NCBI RefSeq assembly: GCF_014378415.1
Contig: NZ_JACMNS010000001.1
Coordinates: 1 to 40,807, forward strand
Source: Aquabacterium sp.
Lineage (GTDB): Bacteria; Pseudomonadota; Gammaproteobacteria; Burkholderiales; Burkholderiaceae_C
Direction of reading: 5' to 3'
Length of the DNA: 40,807 bases
Shown here: piece after piece, positions 17,264 through 26,886 of the stretch
How positions within the stretch are numbered: position 1 is the stretch's first letter
Layout: every line of letters begins with the position of its first letter
Position numbers and translations under genes: made by a program
Notes under the pieces: generated by a model
Databases searched by the model: none
Seen by the model: only the letters and a program-made list of their open reading frames with translations
What the model was told of the DNA's origin: nothing

Positions 17264-18167
17264 CGAGGCGCGGGCGTCTGACGACCCGCACTTGCACCGC
17301 TTCATCGACGCCCTTTGGCTGGAAGATGGCCTGAGCGCCAACAGCCTGGCCGCTTACCGGCGCGACCTGGCGGGGCTGGCCGTCTGGCTGGCCAAACAGC
17401 CGGATGCCCCCACCTTGATCCAGGCCCGTGAGCTTGACTTGCAGGGCTACGCTGCCCACCGCCACGCCGAATCCAAGCCCACCTCGGTCGGGCGGCGTTT
17501 GAGTGTGTTCCGACGGTTTTACCGCTGGGCCCTGCGCGAAGGCTTGACGACCCAGGACCCGACCTTGCGCATGGACGCGCCCCGCCAGCGCCAGCGCACC
17601 CCAGGCACCTTGACCGAATCGCAGGTGGAAGCTTTGCTGGCCGCGCCCGATGCCGACGAAACCTTGGGCTTGCGTGACCGCGCCATGCTGGAGCTGATGT
17701 ACGCCAGTGGCCTGCGTGTGAGCGAACTGGTCGAACTCAAGACCGTGCACGTCGGCCTGAACGAAGGCGTGCTGCGCATCACCGGCAAGGGCAGCAAAGA
17801 GCGGCTGGTGCCTTTTGGGGCCGAGGCCGGTGTTTGGCTTCAGCGTTATCTGATCGATTCGCGCGCGTTCATCCTGAATGGGCAGAGCAGTGATGCCTTG
17901 TTTGTCACGGGGCGCGGTGGCCCCATGACGCGGCAGATGTTCTGGAAGTTGGTCAAGAAATACGCGGTGCTGTCGAGCATCAGCCAGGCCTTGTCGCCAC
18001 ACACTTTGCGCCATGCCTTTGCCACGCATTTGCTGAACCATGGCGCCGATTTGCGCGTGGTGCAGATGCTGCTGGGGCATGCCGACATCTCGACCACCCA
18101 GGTGTACACGCACGTGGCGCGTGAGCGGCTGCGTTTGCTGCACGCGCAACACCATCCGCGCGGCTGA
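17247..18167 (+). CDS. xerD: Tyrosine recombinase XerD
   Basis: 306-aa site-specific recombinase acting with XerC at the chromosomal dif site to resolve dimers. The N-terminal SAM-like DNA-binding domain (residues about 10-100) includes SANSLAAYRRDLAGL. The catalytic set is present: Arg in ASGLRVSELVEL, Lys in GKGSKERLVPFG, HTLRHAFATHLL, LGHADISTTQVYTHV with the nucleophilic Tyr. Length and the single-copy chromosomal setting fit XerD rather than a phage integrase. The start is GTG at 17247, inside the end of the preceding gene. The convergent DUF455 gene ends 1 nt from its stop. Confidence 0.92.
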   Translation: MVRLPDEARASDDPHLHRFIDALWLEDGLSANSLAAYRRDLAGLAVWLAKQPDAPTLIQARELDLQGYAAHRHAESKPTSVGRRLSVFRRFYRWALREGLTTQDPTLRMDAPRQRQRTPGTLTESQVEALLAAPDADETLGLRDRAMLELMYASGLRVSELVELKTVHVGLNEGVLRITGKGSKERLVPFGAEAGVWLQRYLIDSRAFILNGQSSDALFVTGRGGPMTRQMFWKLVKKYAVLSSISQALSPHTLRHAFATHLLNHGADLRVVQMLLGHADISTTQVYTHVARERLRLLHAQHHPRG

Positions 18168-18168
18168 T

Positions 18169-18990
18169 TCACTGCAGCTTCAGTGGCGGGGCCTCTTGCC
18201 TGGATGTCCAGAGCTGTTCCAGTGCGTACAGCTCATCTTCTTCGAAGCCGGCAGCACGGCGGGCCTCCATGTTGAAGGGGCCTTTGAGCCGTGGGGCGCT
18301 GAACGCCGTAGCAAGCTCCGCATAGGTCGACAGAGGATCGAGGCCTCGATCAGCGCAGAGAAAGCGATACCACTTGTTGCCCACCGCCACGTGCCCGATT
18401 TCATCCCTCAAGATGATGTCCAGGATGGCTGCGCCGCGCTGGTCATCAATCGTCAACAGCTTTGCTTTGATGGGCGGCGATGCGTCAAGCCCACGCGCTT
18501 CCATTGTTCGCGGTACCAGGGCAATGCGAGCCAGCAGGTCGCCCTTTGTTTTCTCGGCCATTTCCCAAAGGGAGTTGTGCGCCTGAAAGTGGCCGTAGTC
18601 GAAGCCCAGGCTCACAAGGTGGTTGCGAAGCAGGGTGAAGTGCAAGGCCTCTTCTTTGGCGACGCCCAGCCAATCCATGTAGAACTCGTCTGGCATGCCA
18701 GGAAAACGCCAAGCAAGGTCAAGCGCCAAATCGATGGCGTTGAGTTCGATGTGCGCTAGGGCGTGGATCAGCGCGGCGTGCCCCTCAGGATTGCGCACTG
18801 AACGCGTCTTGAGTTGGGTTGGATGTACCAGCTCAGGGTGCGGCGGGCGGCCAGGGATGCCGGCAGGCTCTGCCAACGCTTCGGCAGAGCACAGCGTGCC
18901 ATTCAGGTCGAGTGCCATGGTGCCCTTGGCCTTTGCCTCAGGGTCACTGGTCAGCAAAAGTTGGAGGGCCTGATGTCGGAGCGTGTTCAT
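18169..18990 (-). CDS. DUF455-family ferritin-like protein
   Basis: 273-aa protein recognised as PF04305 (DUF455), a four-helix ferritin-like family. Candidate metal ligands occur in [30 protein letters not shown] and [12 protein letters not shown], i.e. paired Glu and ExxH motifs of a diiron carboxylate site. Some members are annotated as tRNA-hydroxylase-like; no specific substrate can be assigned. Its ATG overlaps the uppP stop by 4 nt (ATGA), so it is probably translated from the uppP message. Its stop faces the xerD stop with a 1-nt gap, leaving no room for a terminator. Confidence 0.85.
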   Translation of the reverse strand: MNTLRHQALQLLLTSDPEAKAKGTMALDLNGTLCSAEALAEPAGIPGRPPHPELVHPTQLKTRSVRNPEGHAALIHALAHIELNAIDLALDLAWRFPGMPDEFYMDWLGVAKEEALHFTLLRNHLVSLGFDYGHFQAHNSLWEMAEKTKGDLLARIALVPRTMEARGLDASPPIKAKLLTIDDQRGAAILDIILRDEIGHVAVGNKWYRFLCADRGLDPLSTYAELATAFSAPRLKGPFNMEARRAAGFEEDELYALEQLWTSRQEAPPLKLQ

Positions 18991-19835
18991 TCAGCCCAGG
19001 TGATCCAGCCCTGCTGGGCCGACACCAGCACCACGATGCCGAAGGCGATCCGGTACCAGGCGAAGGGAACGAAATTGTGCGTGGCCACGTAGCGCAGCAA
19101 CCAGCGCACGCACACCCAGGCCGACAGGAACGAGAACGCCAAGCCGACGCCGAACAGCGGCAGATCGTCCATCGACAGCAGTGCGCGTTCTTTGTAGAGG
19201 CTGTACAAGCCCGCACCGACCAGGGTCGGGATGCCCAAAAAGAAGCTGAACTCGGTGGAGGCCTTGCGCGACAAGCCCAGGAACATGCCACCGATGATGG
19301 TGGCGCCCGAGCGGCTGGTGCCAGGGATCATGCCCAGGCACTGGATGCAACCCACCTTGAAAGCATCCGCCAGGCTCATGTCGTCCACGGTCTGGACGCG
19401 GTAGTGGCTGGTGCCGGCCTTGGTGGCGCGGCGCCCGGCCCACAAGATGATCAGGCCGCCGACGATGAAGGCGCTGGCCACCACCGGGGCATTGAACAAA
19501 TGTGCCTTGATGACCTTGCCAAAGGCCAGGCCCAGAATGGCCGCTGGCAAGAATGCCACGATGACGTTGAGCGCAAAACGCTGGGCTTTGGGCTGCGATC
19601 CCAGGCCCAATGCGGTTTCGCGCAGGCGTTGCCAATACACCAACACGATGGCAAAAATGGCGCCCGACTGGATCGCGATGTCGAACACCTTGGCCTTGTC
19701 GGCGCCTACATTGGATTGAAAATCAAGCAGCGATCCCGCCAGGATCAGGTGCCCGGTGCTGGAGATGGGCAGGAACTCGGTCAGCCCCTCGACGATGCCC
19801 ATCAACACGGCTTTGAAAAACAGCAAGGTATCCAC
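18987..19835 (-). CDS. uppP: Undecaprenyl-diphosphate phosphatase
   Basis: 282-aa integral membrane enzyme that recycles undecaprenyl diphosphate to the monophosphate carrier for peptidoglycan synthesis; overproduction gives bacitracin resistance in other species. Catalytic motifs are [20 protein letters not shown] near the N-terminus and [13 protein letters not shown] in the middle. About seven or eight hydrophobic segments are visible. Length is normal. The gene is divergent from selO with a 129-nt gap and overlaps the following DUF455 gene by 4 nt. Confidence 0.95.
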   Translation of the reverse strand: MDTLLFFKAVLMGIVEGLTEFLPISSTGHLILAGSLLDFQSNVGADKAKVFDIAIQSGAIFAIVLVYWQRLRETALGLGSQPKAQRFALNVIVAFLPAAILGLAFGKVIKAHLFNAPVVASAFIVGGLIILWAGRRATKAGTSHYRVQTVDDMSLADAFKVGCIQCLGMIPGTSRSGATIIGGMFLGLSRKASTEFSFFLGIPTLVGAGLYSLYKERALLSMDDLPLFGVGLAFSFLSAWVCVRWLLRYVATHNFVPFAWYRIAFGIVVLVSAQQGWITWAE

Positions 19836-19964
19836 GTCGGCCAGTCCTGTGTTGCAAGCAAAGCGGCATCTTAGGGCAGGGCGCGCGCTTCAAACCCCCA
19901 TGGCCACCGGCAGAAATTGCCCTCGGGCACCCTTGGATGGGGGGTCTTGTCTACACTTCGCCAC

Positions 19965-21506
19965 ATGTCTTCTGATCTCGATGCTGTTTTCGCCCCGCCC
20001 GCCCACGACTGGGTCAACCGCTATGCGCTGCTGAGCGAGTCGTGGCGCGCACGTTTGCAGGCGCCCATGGCCACGGCGGTGAAGGCGCAAGCCTTGCCCG
20101 AGCCGCGCTGGGTGGCCTGGAGCGACTCACTGGCGCATGAGCTGGGTTGGCCCGCCGATTGGCGCGAGGGTGATCTGCCTTTACGTGTCTTTACCGGCAA
20201 TGCGCAATGGCCGGGCATGCAGCCCGTGGCCACGGTCTACAGCGGGCACCAGTTCGGCGTGTGGGCGGGCCAGTTGGGCGATGGCCGTGCGCTGTTGCTG
20301 GGCGAGTTGAAAACGGCCTTGGGCACGCGCGAGTTTCAGCTCAAGGGCGCGGGCTCGACGCCTTATTCGCGGCGGGCCGATGGTCGGGCCGTGTTGCGCT
20401 CGTCCATCCGCGAGTTCTTGTGCAGCGAGGCCATGCACGCGCTGGGCATCCCCACCACTCGGGCCCTGGCCTTGACCGCCTCGCCGCAATTTGTGCGGCG
20501 TGAAACCATGGAGACCGCCGCCGTGGTCACCCGCGTGGCCCCCAGCTTCATCCGCTTCGGCCACTTCGAGCATTTCGCGCACAGCGGCGAGGCCGGCCAC
20601 CACGAGGTCTTGCAGGCCCTGGTGGACCACGTGGTCGAACACCAAGTGCCCGAATTGAAAAACGCCCCCCAGCGCGCCGTGGCCTTGCTGCAATACGCGG
20701 TCGACAGCACCGCCCGCCTGATGGCTGCCTGGCAGTCGGTCGGCTTTTGCCACGGCGTGATGAACACCGACAACATGTCGATCCTGGGCCTGACGATCGA
20801 CTATGGCCCTTACGGTTTCCTGGATGGTTTTGACCCGCAGCACATCTGCAACCATTCGGATGACCAGGGCCGCTACTCCTGGCAGAACCAGCCCCAAATT
20901 GGCTACTGGAACCTGCGCGCGTTGGCCCAGGCGCTGGTGCCGGTGATCCCCGAGTTTGAGGGCGACGAGAGCGTCATCATCGACGTGCTCAAGTCCTACG
21001 AGCAGCGCTTTCCGCAAGCCATGACTGATCGTTGGCGTGCCAAGCTGGGCCTGGCCACCGAGCAGGAGGGCGACGGTGCCCTGGCCGTGGATTTGCTCAC
21101 CGTGATGGCCGAGCACCGCACCGATTTCACCATCACCTTCCGCCGCTTGGGCGACTACCAAAGCAGCCTGCCGCCCGATGACGCCGCCAACGCCCCGGTG
21201 CGCGACCTGTTCATCAACCGCGAGGCTTTTGACGCCTGGGCGCGCCGCTATGCCGAGCGCCTGAAGCTGGAAAACAGCGTGGATGCCGAACGCCGCGACC
21301 GCATGCGCCGCGTCAACCCGGTTTACATTTTGCGGAACCATTTGGCCGAAACAGCGATCCGTCTGTCTCAGGCCGGTGACGACTCCGAAGTGCGGCGCTT
21401 GCATCGGCTATTGCAAACCCCCTGCGACGAGCAACCCGGCTGTGAGGCCGATGCCGATTTCCCGCCCGACTGGGCTCAATCCATCGAGGTGTCCTGTTCA
21501 TCATGA
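19965..21506 (+). CDS. selO: Protein adenylyltransferase SelO (YdiU/UPF0061)
   Basis: Pseudokinase-fold enzyme that transfers AMP from ATP to protein hydroxyls; E. coli SelO modifies redox proteins. The 513-aa product from the ATG at 19965 has the family landmarks [36 protein letters not shown] (with the nucleotide-contacting Lys), [19 protein letters not shown] and the metal-site [16 protein letters not shown]. The C-terminus ends in CSS, so a Cys-Ser pair sits where selenocysteine occurs in animal SelO. An upstream in-frame ATG at 19917 adds 16 atypical residues. The stop overlaps msrB by 4 nt. Confidence 0.92.
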   Translation: MSSDLDAVFAPPAHDWVNRYALLSESWRARLQAPMATAVKAQALPEPRWVAWSDSLAHELGWPADWREGDLPLRVFTGNAQWPGMQPVATVYSGHQFGVWAGQLGDGRALLLGELKTALGTREFQLKGAGSTPYSRRADGRAVLRSSIREFLCSEAMHALGIPTTRALALTASPQFVRRETMETAAVVTRVAPSFIRFGHFEHFAHSGEAGHHEVLQALVDHVVEHQVPELKNAPQRAVALLQYAVDSTARLMAAWQSVGFCHGVMNTDNMSILGLTIDYGPYGFLDGFDPQHICNHSDDQGRYSWQNQPQIGYWNLRALAQALVPVIPEFEGDESVIIDVLKSYEQRFPQAMTDRWRAKLGLATEQEGDGALAVDLLTVMAEHRTDFTITFRRLGDYQSSLPPDDAANAPVRDLFINREAFDAWARRYAERLKLENSVDAERRDRMRRVNPVYILRNHLAETAIRLSQAGDDSEVRRLHRLLQTPCDEQPGCEADADFPPDWAQSIEVSCSS

Positions 21507-21901
21507 GCGATTACAAAGTCAAGAAGTCCGACGCGGAATGGCGTGCCCAGTTGGACCCGATGCAATTCGAAGTCACGCGCCAGGCGGCCACTGAACGGGC
21601 CTTCACCGGCCAGTATTGGGACCACTTTGTGGACGGCGCCTACCGCTGCATCTGTTGCAACGCCAAGTTGTTCGAATCAAGCACCAAGTTCGACGCGGGC
21701 TGCGGCTGGCCCAGCTACTCCCAGGCGGTGGACGACAGCAGCGTCGAGCGCGTGATTGACAAAGCCCACGGCATGGTGCGCGTCGAGGTGCGCTGCAACA
21801 ATTGCGGTGCCCACCTGGGCCACGTGTTCGACGACGGACCGGCGCCCTCCGGCGAGCGTTTCTGCATCAACTCGGCCGCGATAGACTTCGAGCCGCGCTG
21901 A
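21503..21901 (+). CDS. msrB: Peptide methionine-(R)-S-oxide reductase
   Basis: 132-aa enzyme reducing the R epimer of methionine sulfoxide in proteins. Zinc is held by two CxxC pairs (CICC and CNNC). The catalytic Cys lies in [14 protein letters not shown], and the conserved GWPSY and [16 protein letters not shown] segments are present. The ATG overlaps the selO stop (ATGA). This couples a protein-AMPylating redox enzyme with a repair enzyme, consistent with a shared oxidative-stress role. Confidence 0.96.
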   Translation: MSDYKVKKSDAEWRAQLDPMQFEVTRQAATERAFTGQYWDHFVDGAYRCICCNAKLFESSTKFDAGCGWPSYSQAVDDSSVERVIDKAHGMVRVEVRCNNCGAHLGHVFDDGPAPSGERFCINSAAIDFEPR

Positions 21902-21932
21902 TCCGCGCCTGTGACCCTCAACCCGGTTCCCC

Positions 21933-22577
21933 ATGAAGATATTTTTTGACCTGTTACCCCTGCTGCTGTTCTTCGGCGCCTACACCTGGGCCGGTGGCCA
22001 CAAGGAACTGGCGGCTGAGTGGATGACCCAGTACCTGGGCTTCCTGGTGTCTGGCGGCATCGTGGCGGCCAAAGAGGCACCCATGCTGCTGTCCACGGTG
22101 GTGATGGTGGCTTGCGGTGTGGTCCAGATTGCCGCGCTCAAGATCCTGCGCCACAAGGTGGACGTGATGCTGTGGGGCACGTTGATCGTGGGGACCGTGC
22201 TGGGCGGGGTGTCGATGTGGCTGCACAGTGCCATCTTCTTCCAGTGGAAGCCCACGGTGCTGTACTGGCTGATGAGCGCCGGTTTCCTGGTGGCCGAGAT
22301 CATCATGAAGCGCCGCGTGCTGCACAAGATGATGGGCGGCCAGATCGACGCGCCCGATGCCGTGTGGATCAAGTTGGGCTGGGCCTGGGTTGGATTCTTC
22401 GCCTTCATGGGCGTGCTCAACTTGTACGTGGTCTACAACTACACCGAAGAGCAGTGGGTGAGCTTCAAGGTCTGGGGCGCTTCAGGCCTGATGCTGTTGT
22501 TCATGCTGGCTCAGGGTTTGTACCTGAGTCGCCACATGCCCCCATTGCCCGACGATGCTCCGGCCAAAGCTAAGTGA
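21933..22577 (+). CDS. yciB: Inner-membrane septation protein A (YciB/IspZ family)
   Basis: 214-aa membrane protein with five or six hydrophobic segments, starting MKIFFDLLPLLLFFGAYTWAG. The family signature FFQWKPTVLYWLMSAGFL and the C-terminal GWAWVGFFAFMGVLNLYVVYN are clear. Homologues are linked to cell envelope integrity and septation; the molecular function is not settled. It lies 31 nt after msrB and 16 nt before bolA. Confidence 0.93.
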   Translation: MKIFFDLLPLLLFFGAYTWAGGHKELAAEWMTQYLGFLVSGGIVAAKEAPMLLSTVVMVACGVVQIAALKILRHKVDVMLWGTLIVGTVLGGVSMWLHSAIFFQWKPTVLYWLMSAGFLVAEIIMKRRVLHKMMGGQIDAPDAVWIKLGWAWVGFFAFMGVLNLYVVYNYTEEQWVSFKVWGASGLMLLFMLAQGLYLSRHMPPLPDDAPAKAK

Positions 22578-22593
22578 ACTTTCAGGCCTGACC

Positions 22594-22863
22594 ATGACTC
22601 CACTTCAAGGCGTGACCGCCGAACAAATTCAAGCCGCCCTGACAACGGCGTTGCAGCCGCTCAGCATTGACGTGACCGATGACAGTCACCTCCATGCCGG
22701 GCACGAAGGCGCCAAGTCAGGACGGCATTTCAGCGTGCATTTGCGTGCCCAGTGCTTTAACGGACTGTCACACGTTCAACGGCATCGCCTTGTGTATGAT
22801 GCTCTTCGCGATTTGATACCGCAGGGCATCCATGCGCTGGCCATCAAGGCCGAGCCTGTCTGA
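22594..22863 (+). CDS. bolA: BolA-family protein
   Basis: 89-aa product from the ATG at 22594; the track start at 22555 overlaps yciB. The BolA fold is shown by DDSHLHAGHEGAKSGRHFSV, the RAQCFNGLSHVQRHRLVYDAL segment with the FnGLxxvxRHRlVy consensus, and the C-terminal GIHALAIKA. The His in the variable loop and the conserved His of QRHRLVY are the usual iron-sulfur ligands with monothiol glutaredoxins. Neighbours msrB and selO also deal with redox biology. ppiC follows 28 nt later. Confidence 0.92.
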   Translation: MTPLQGVTAEQIQAALTTALQPLSIDVTDDSHLHAGHEGAKSGRHFSVHLRAQCFNGLSHVQRHRLVYDALRDLIPQGIHALAIKAEPV

Positions 22864-22891
22864 CAACGAAACAACCTAACAAAATTCGCTC

Positions 22892-23719
22892 ATGAAGACT
22901 TTCCGCACCCATGTCATCAAGTCCGCCGTTCTGGCCGCGACCCTGTCGCTGGCCGCTCCTCTGGTGATGGCCCAGAACATCGCCATCGTCAATGGCAAGC
23001 CCGTGCCCAAAGCCCGGTTCGACGCCATGATGACCCAGATCGTCAAGCAGGGCCAACAGGCCAAGACGCCTGACCTGGAAGCCAAGGTCAGGGAAGAGTT
23101 GGTGTTGCGCGAGATCTTCGTGCAAGAGGCCGAAAAGAAAGGCATTGCCGCCACCAGCGACTACAAGACGCAAATGGAATTCGCGCGTCAGTCGATCCTG
23201 ATCCAGGCTCTGTTCACCGACTTCCAGGCCAAGTCCAAGGACAGCGAAGCCGACTTGCGCGCTGAGTACGACAAGATCAAGGCTCAGAACGGCGACAAGG
23301 AATACCGCGCTCGCCACATCCTGGTCGAGAAGGAAGACGAAGCCAAGGCCATCATCACCCAACTCAAGGCCGGCGCCAAGTTCGAAGACCTGGCCAAGAA
23401 GAACTCCAAGGATCCGGGCTCTGCCGAAAACGGTGGCGATCTGGATTGGGCTGCGCCTGGCAACTACGTGCCCGAGTTCTCCGAAGCCATGTCCAAGTTG
23501 GAAAAAGGCAAGTTCACCGAAACCCCGGTGAAATCGCAATTCGGCTACCACATCATCAAGCTGGAAGACTCGCGCGCCACCCAGTTCCCACCCTATGATG
23601 AAGTCAAGGTGCAGCTGCAACAGCGCAATGCGCAAGCCAAGCTGGCCAAGTACCGCGACGACCTGAAGGCCAAGGCCAAGACCGACTTCAAGTTCAGCGC
23701 ACCTGCTGCTGCCAACTGA
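22892..23719 (+). CDS. Periplasmic parvulin-type peptidyl-prolyl isomerase
   Basis: 275-aa secreted PpiC/SurA-like foldase. The signal peptide (KSAVLAATLSLAAPLVMA) is followed by a SurA-N-like helical region (residues about 25-130). One parvulin domain follows (about 140-235): YRARHILVEKEDEAKAI, AKKNSKDPGSAENGGDLDW, and FGYHIIKLED. It is predicted to catalyse proline cis-trans isomerisation and assist outer-membrane protein folding. With one parvulin domain it is closer to PpiC/PrsA-type proteins than to two-domain SurA. It is the last gene of the selO row; the convergent putA ends 9 nt downstream, with no clear terminator between. Confidence 0.92.
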   Translation: MKTFRTHVIKSAVLAATLSLAAPLVMAQNIAIVNGKPVPKARFDAMMTQIVKQGQQAKTPDLEAKVREELVLREIFVQEAEKKGIAATSDYKTQMEFARQSILIQALFTDFQAKSKDSEADLRAEYDKIKAQNGDKEYRARHILVEKEDEAKAIITQLKAGAKFEDLAKKNSKDPGSAENGGDLDWAAPGNYVPEFSEAMSKLEKGKFTETPVKSQFGYHIIKLEDSRATQFPPYDEVKVQLQQRNAQAKLAKYRDDLKAKAKTDFKFSAPAAAN

Positions 23720-23728
23720 TCGATCGGG

Positions 23729-26700
23729 TCAGCGTCCTCGCGTCAGCAGCGCGGCATTGCCGCCTGCTGCCGCCGTGTTGATGCTGATCACTTGCTCGGT
23801 GCAAAACCGCAGCAGGTAGTGAGGGCCGCCGGCTTTCGGGCCGGTGCCGCTCCATCCCTGGCCGCCAAAGGGTTGCGACCCCACCACGGCGCCAGTCATT
23901 CCCCGGTTCACATACACATTGCCCACACGCGTGCGGCGGGCGATGTGCTGCGCGCGCGAGTCGATGCGCGTCTGCACCCCCAAAGTCAAACCATATCCGG
24001 TGGCATTGATCTGCTCAATCAGCGCGTCGATGTCGGGCGCCTGCGTGCCCGGGCCCCAGCGCACCACGTGCAGGATCGGGCCAAAGTGCTCGGCGGTGAG
24101 AGCGCTGACGCGGGGCAAGGTGTAGGCGGTGGGGGGCACGATGTGCGGTGCGTTTGACGACGAGGCCAAGGTGGCCCGGCCAATCAGGCGCACACCGGAT
24201 AGGGGTTGCTGCGCCTGGTGGTCCAACTCGGCCAAGTGGGCATTGAGCAGATCGTGCGCATTGGCATCAATGACGGGCCCCACGTCGGTGGCCCATTCGG
24301 CGCTGTCGCCCATCACCAGGGTTTGCAAAGCGCCCGCCAGCATCGCTTCCAACGCGTCGGCCGTGGCGCTGTGCAGGCACAGCAGGCGCAAGGCCGAGCA
24401 GCGTTGGCCTGCGCTCAAAAAGGCGCTGGCCACCACGGCGTCCATCACCTGTTCGGGCAAGGCGGTGCTGTCCACGACCATGGCGTTGAGGCCGCCGGTC
24501 TCGGCGATCAAGGGCACGATCGGGCGATCGCCCTGGGCCAGCATGCGCTGGATGCGCTTGCCCGTGGCCACCGAGCCGGTGAAGGCCACACCCGCGCAGT
24601 GCTTGCTGGCCACCAGCGCGGCACCGACCACGGCACCCGGCCCGCAGGCGCAGCCCAGCACGTCGGCGGGCACGCCAGCCTGGTGCAGCAGCGCCACGAA
24701 GCGGCGCCCGATGTCGGGGGTCTGGTCAGCGGGCTTGGCGGCCACGGCGTTGCCGGCCACCAGCGCGGCCATCACCTGCCCACCAAAGATCGCCAGTGGA
24801 AAGTTCCACGGCGCGATGCAGACGAACACGCCACGGCCGCGCAACTGCCAGTCGTTGCTTTCGCCGGTGGGGCCGGGCAGCGCTTGCGATTTCAGGTGAT
24901 GGCGGCCTTGCTGGGCGTAATAGCGCGCCAGATCAATGATTTCGCGCACCTCGGCCACGGCATCGCTCATGGTCTTGCGGGCTTCCACCACCAGGTCGGC
25001 GGCCCAGCTGTCGAACTCGGCTTCCAGCAGGTTGGCCACTTTGTCGAGCACGGCGCAGCGAGCGGGTGCGGGCGTTTCTTCCCAGTCTTGCCAGCCTTGG
25101 CTGAGCGATTCCATCAGCGCCTGGGCCTCGGCGGCGCACAGGGCGTGGCAAGGCGAGGGCACGGTGGCTTGCGCGCGCCTGACGTGAATGGCGGCCTCAA
25201 GCGCATCGCGGTGCATCTGGCAGTTCAGGTCGCGGCCAATCGCGTTGCGTCGGTCGGGGCCATAGAGCCTGGCGGGTGGCACCACGCCAGGGCCGTGTTC
25301 GGTGTCGATGGCCGTGAGCCAGGGCGAGGCCAGCAACTCATCCAGGCTGACCTGCGGGTCGGCCAGTTGGTGCACAAACGAGGCGTTGGCGCCGTTCTCC
25401 AGCAGGCGCCGCACCAGGTAGGCCAGCAGGTCCCGGTGTTCGCCCACGGGGGCGTAAATGCGCAGGGCGGCGCCAGTTTCAGGTGAGGCCTTGAGGTGGC
25501 GCAATTCGCGGTACACGCCTTCGCCCATGCCGTGCAAGCGCTGCCATTCGTAGCGCTCCGGGCCGACACCATGTTGCCTGGCCAATTGCATGACGGCGGC
25601 GATGGTGGCCGCGTTGTGCGTGGCGAATTGGGGGTAAAGCACATCGCTGCAGGCCAGCAGGGCATCGGCGCAGGCCAGGTAAGAAAGATCGGTGTTGGCC
25701 TTGTGCGTGTAGACGGGGTAGCCGTTCAGGCCCAGCTCTTGGGCGCGCTTGATTTCGGTGTCCCAGTAAGCGCCTTTGACCAGGCGCACGGTGAGGCGTT
25801 TGTCGTGCAGGGTGGCCAGGCGTTGCACTTCGTCGATCACGGCCAGGGCGCGGTGCTGGTAGGCCTGCACGGCCAGGCCCAGGCCATCGCCAGCGGCGGG
25901 CATCAGGCGGGCCAGCAGGTCAAGCTGCAACTCCAGCCGGAAAGACTCCTCAGCGTCCAGGGTCAGCAGCACGCCGGCCTCGTCGGCTTGGTGGGCCAGT
26001 TGCTCCAGCCTGGGCAGCAGTTCGCGCACCAGGGCTTCGTGTTGCGAGGGGTCGAAGCGCGGGTGCAGGGCAGACAGCTTGATCGACAGGCCAGGGCGCT
26101 GAGAAAACGGCAATTGCTGCGCTTTCTTGTCGCCGGGCTGGCCCAGTTGCGACAAGGCCCGCTGGTAAGACGCCAGGTAGCGGTCGGCATCAGCCCAGGT
26201 GCGGGCACCTTCGCCCAGCATGTCGAAACTGTGGCGGGTGGTCAGGCCTTGGTCGGCGTCGGCCCGGGTTTGCTTGCGGGCCTGGGCCAAGGCCTCGTCC
26301 ACGGTCTGGCCGAGCACGAATTGGCGACCCAGCAACTGCAGCGCGCGCGCGGTGGCGGACACCACGGTGGGCCCCCCCAGGCGTTGGACCAAGGTGGGCG
26401 CGGCGGTGCGGCCATCTTGTGAAGGCAGCAACTGGTGCGCCAGGTCCAGCACACGGGCCGAGGCGCTGGACAACCAGGGATGGGCCGAGCCGTTGTCGGC
26501 GTGCTTGGCAAAGTCGGCCTGGGCTAACTGGTCGCCGATCAGGGCCTGGGCAGTGTCTTGGTCAGGCACGCGCAACAGGGCTTCGGCCAGGCGCATCAAA
26601 GCCAGGCCTTCGGTGCTGGACAGCGGAAACTCTTGCAGCAGGGATTCAAGTGCCCAGAAGGGCGGCGGGCGGTGGCGGATGCCGCGCACCCAGGGCTCGC

Positions 26701-26815
26701 ATTGCTGGCGCACGATGCCCCAGTCGAGCTTGTCTTGCAGGCGCAGCCTCAGCTTGTCGATTTGCGCGGCTTCATCGGCCCAGGGTAGCGGTAAGCGGTC
26801 GGAGAGTTTATTCAC
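23729..26815 (-). CDS. putA: Bifunctional proline dehydrogenase / L-glutamate-5-semialdehyde dehydrogenase
   Basis: Converts proline to glutamate through P5C with channelling between two sites. In the 1028-aa product the FAD-dependent PRODH barrel (about 150-470) shows LSIKLSALHPRF, RLVKGAYWDTEIKRAQE, ATHNAATIAA and YEWQRLHGMGEGVY. The NAD-dependent dehydrogenase (about 520-1000) shows APWNFPLAIF, IAETGGLNAMVVDS (general base Glu) and FLSAGQRCSALRLL (catalytic Cys). No ribbon-helix-helix repressor domain lies at the N-terminus, so this is a short PutA without built-in transcriptional control. No putP or regulator gene is adjacent. Intact, no frameshift. Confidence 0.95.
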   Translation of the reverse strand: MNKLSDRLPLPWADEAAQIDKLRLRLQDKLDWGIVRQQCEPWVRGIRHRPPPFWALESLLQEFPLSSTEGLALMRLAEALLRVPDQDTAQALIGDQLAQADFAKHADNGSAHPWLSSASARVLDLAHQLLPSQDGRTAAPTLVQRLGGPTVVSATARALQLLGRQFVLGQTVDEALAQARKQTRADADQGLTTRHSFDMLGEGARTWADADRYLASYQRALSQLGQPGDKKAQQLPFSQRPGLSIKLSALHPRFDPSQHEALVRELLPRLEQLAHQADEAGVLLTLDAEESFRLELQLDLLARLMPAAGDGLGLAVQAYQHRALAVIDEVQRLATLHDKRLTVRLVKGAYWDTEIKRAQELGLNGYPVYTHKANTDLSYLACADALLACSDVLYPQFATHNAATIAAVMQLARQHGVGPERYEWQRLHGMGEGVYRELRHLKASPETGAALRIYAPVGEHRDLLAYLVRRLLENGANASFVHQLADPQVSLDELLASPWLTAIDTEHGPGVVPPARLYGPDRRNAIGRDLNCQMHRDALEAAIHVRRAQATVPSPCHALCAAEAQALMESLSQGWQDWEETPAPARCAVLDKVANLLEAEFDSWAADLVVEARKTMSDAVAEVREIIDLARYYAQQGRHHLKSQALPGPTGESNDWQLRGRGVFVCIAPWNFPLAIFGGQVMAALVAGNAVAAKPADQTPDIGRRFVALLHQAGVPADVLGCACGPGAVVGAALVASKHCAGVAFTGSVATGKRIQRMLAQGDRPIVPLIAETGGLNAMVVDSTALPEQVMDAVVASAFLSAGQRCSALRLLCLHSATADALEAMLAGALQTLVMGDSAEWATDVGPVIDANAHDLLNAHLAELDHQAQQPLSGVRLIGRATLASSSNAPHIVPPTAYTLPRVSALTAEHFGPILHVVRWGPGTQAPDIDALIEQINATGYGLTLGVQTRIDSRAQHIARRTRVGNVYVNRGMTGAVVGSQPFGGQGWSGTGPKAGGPHYLLRFCTEQVISINTAAAGGNAALLTRGR

Positions 26816-26886
26816 AGCGCACTCCAGTCAACGTCTTCAGCGTAACGTCAACGGGTGCGTGGGGTCTAGGTCATGAGAGGGGCTTT

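Noticed and set aside
17247-18167. Integrative element marked by a tyrosine recombinase
   Set aside because: The protein has XerD length and motifs and sits among core genes; no att repeats or phage genes nearby. The tRNA-Gly is 10 kb away.
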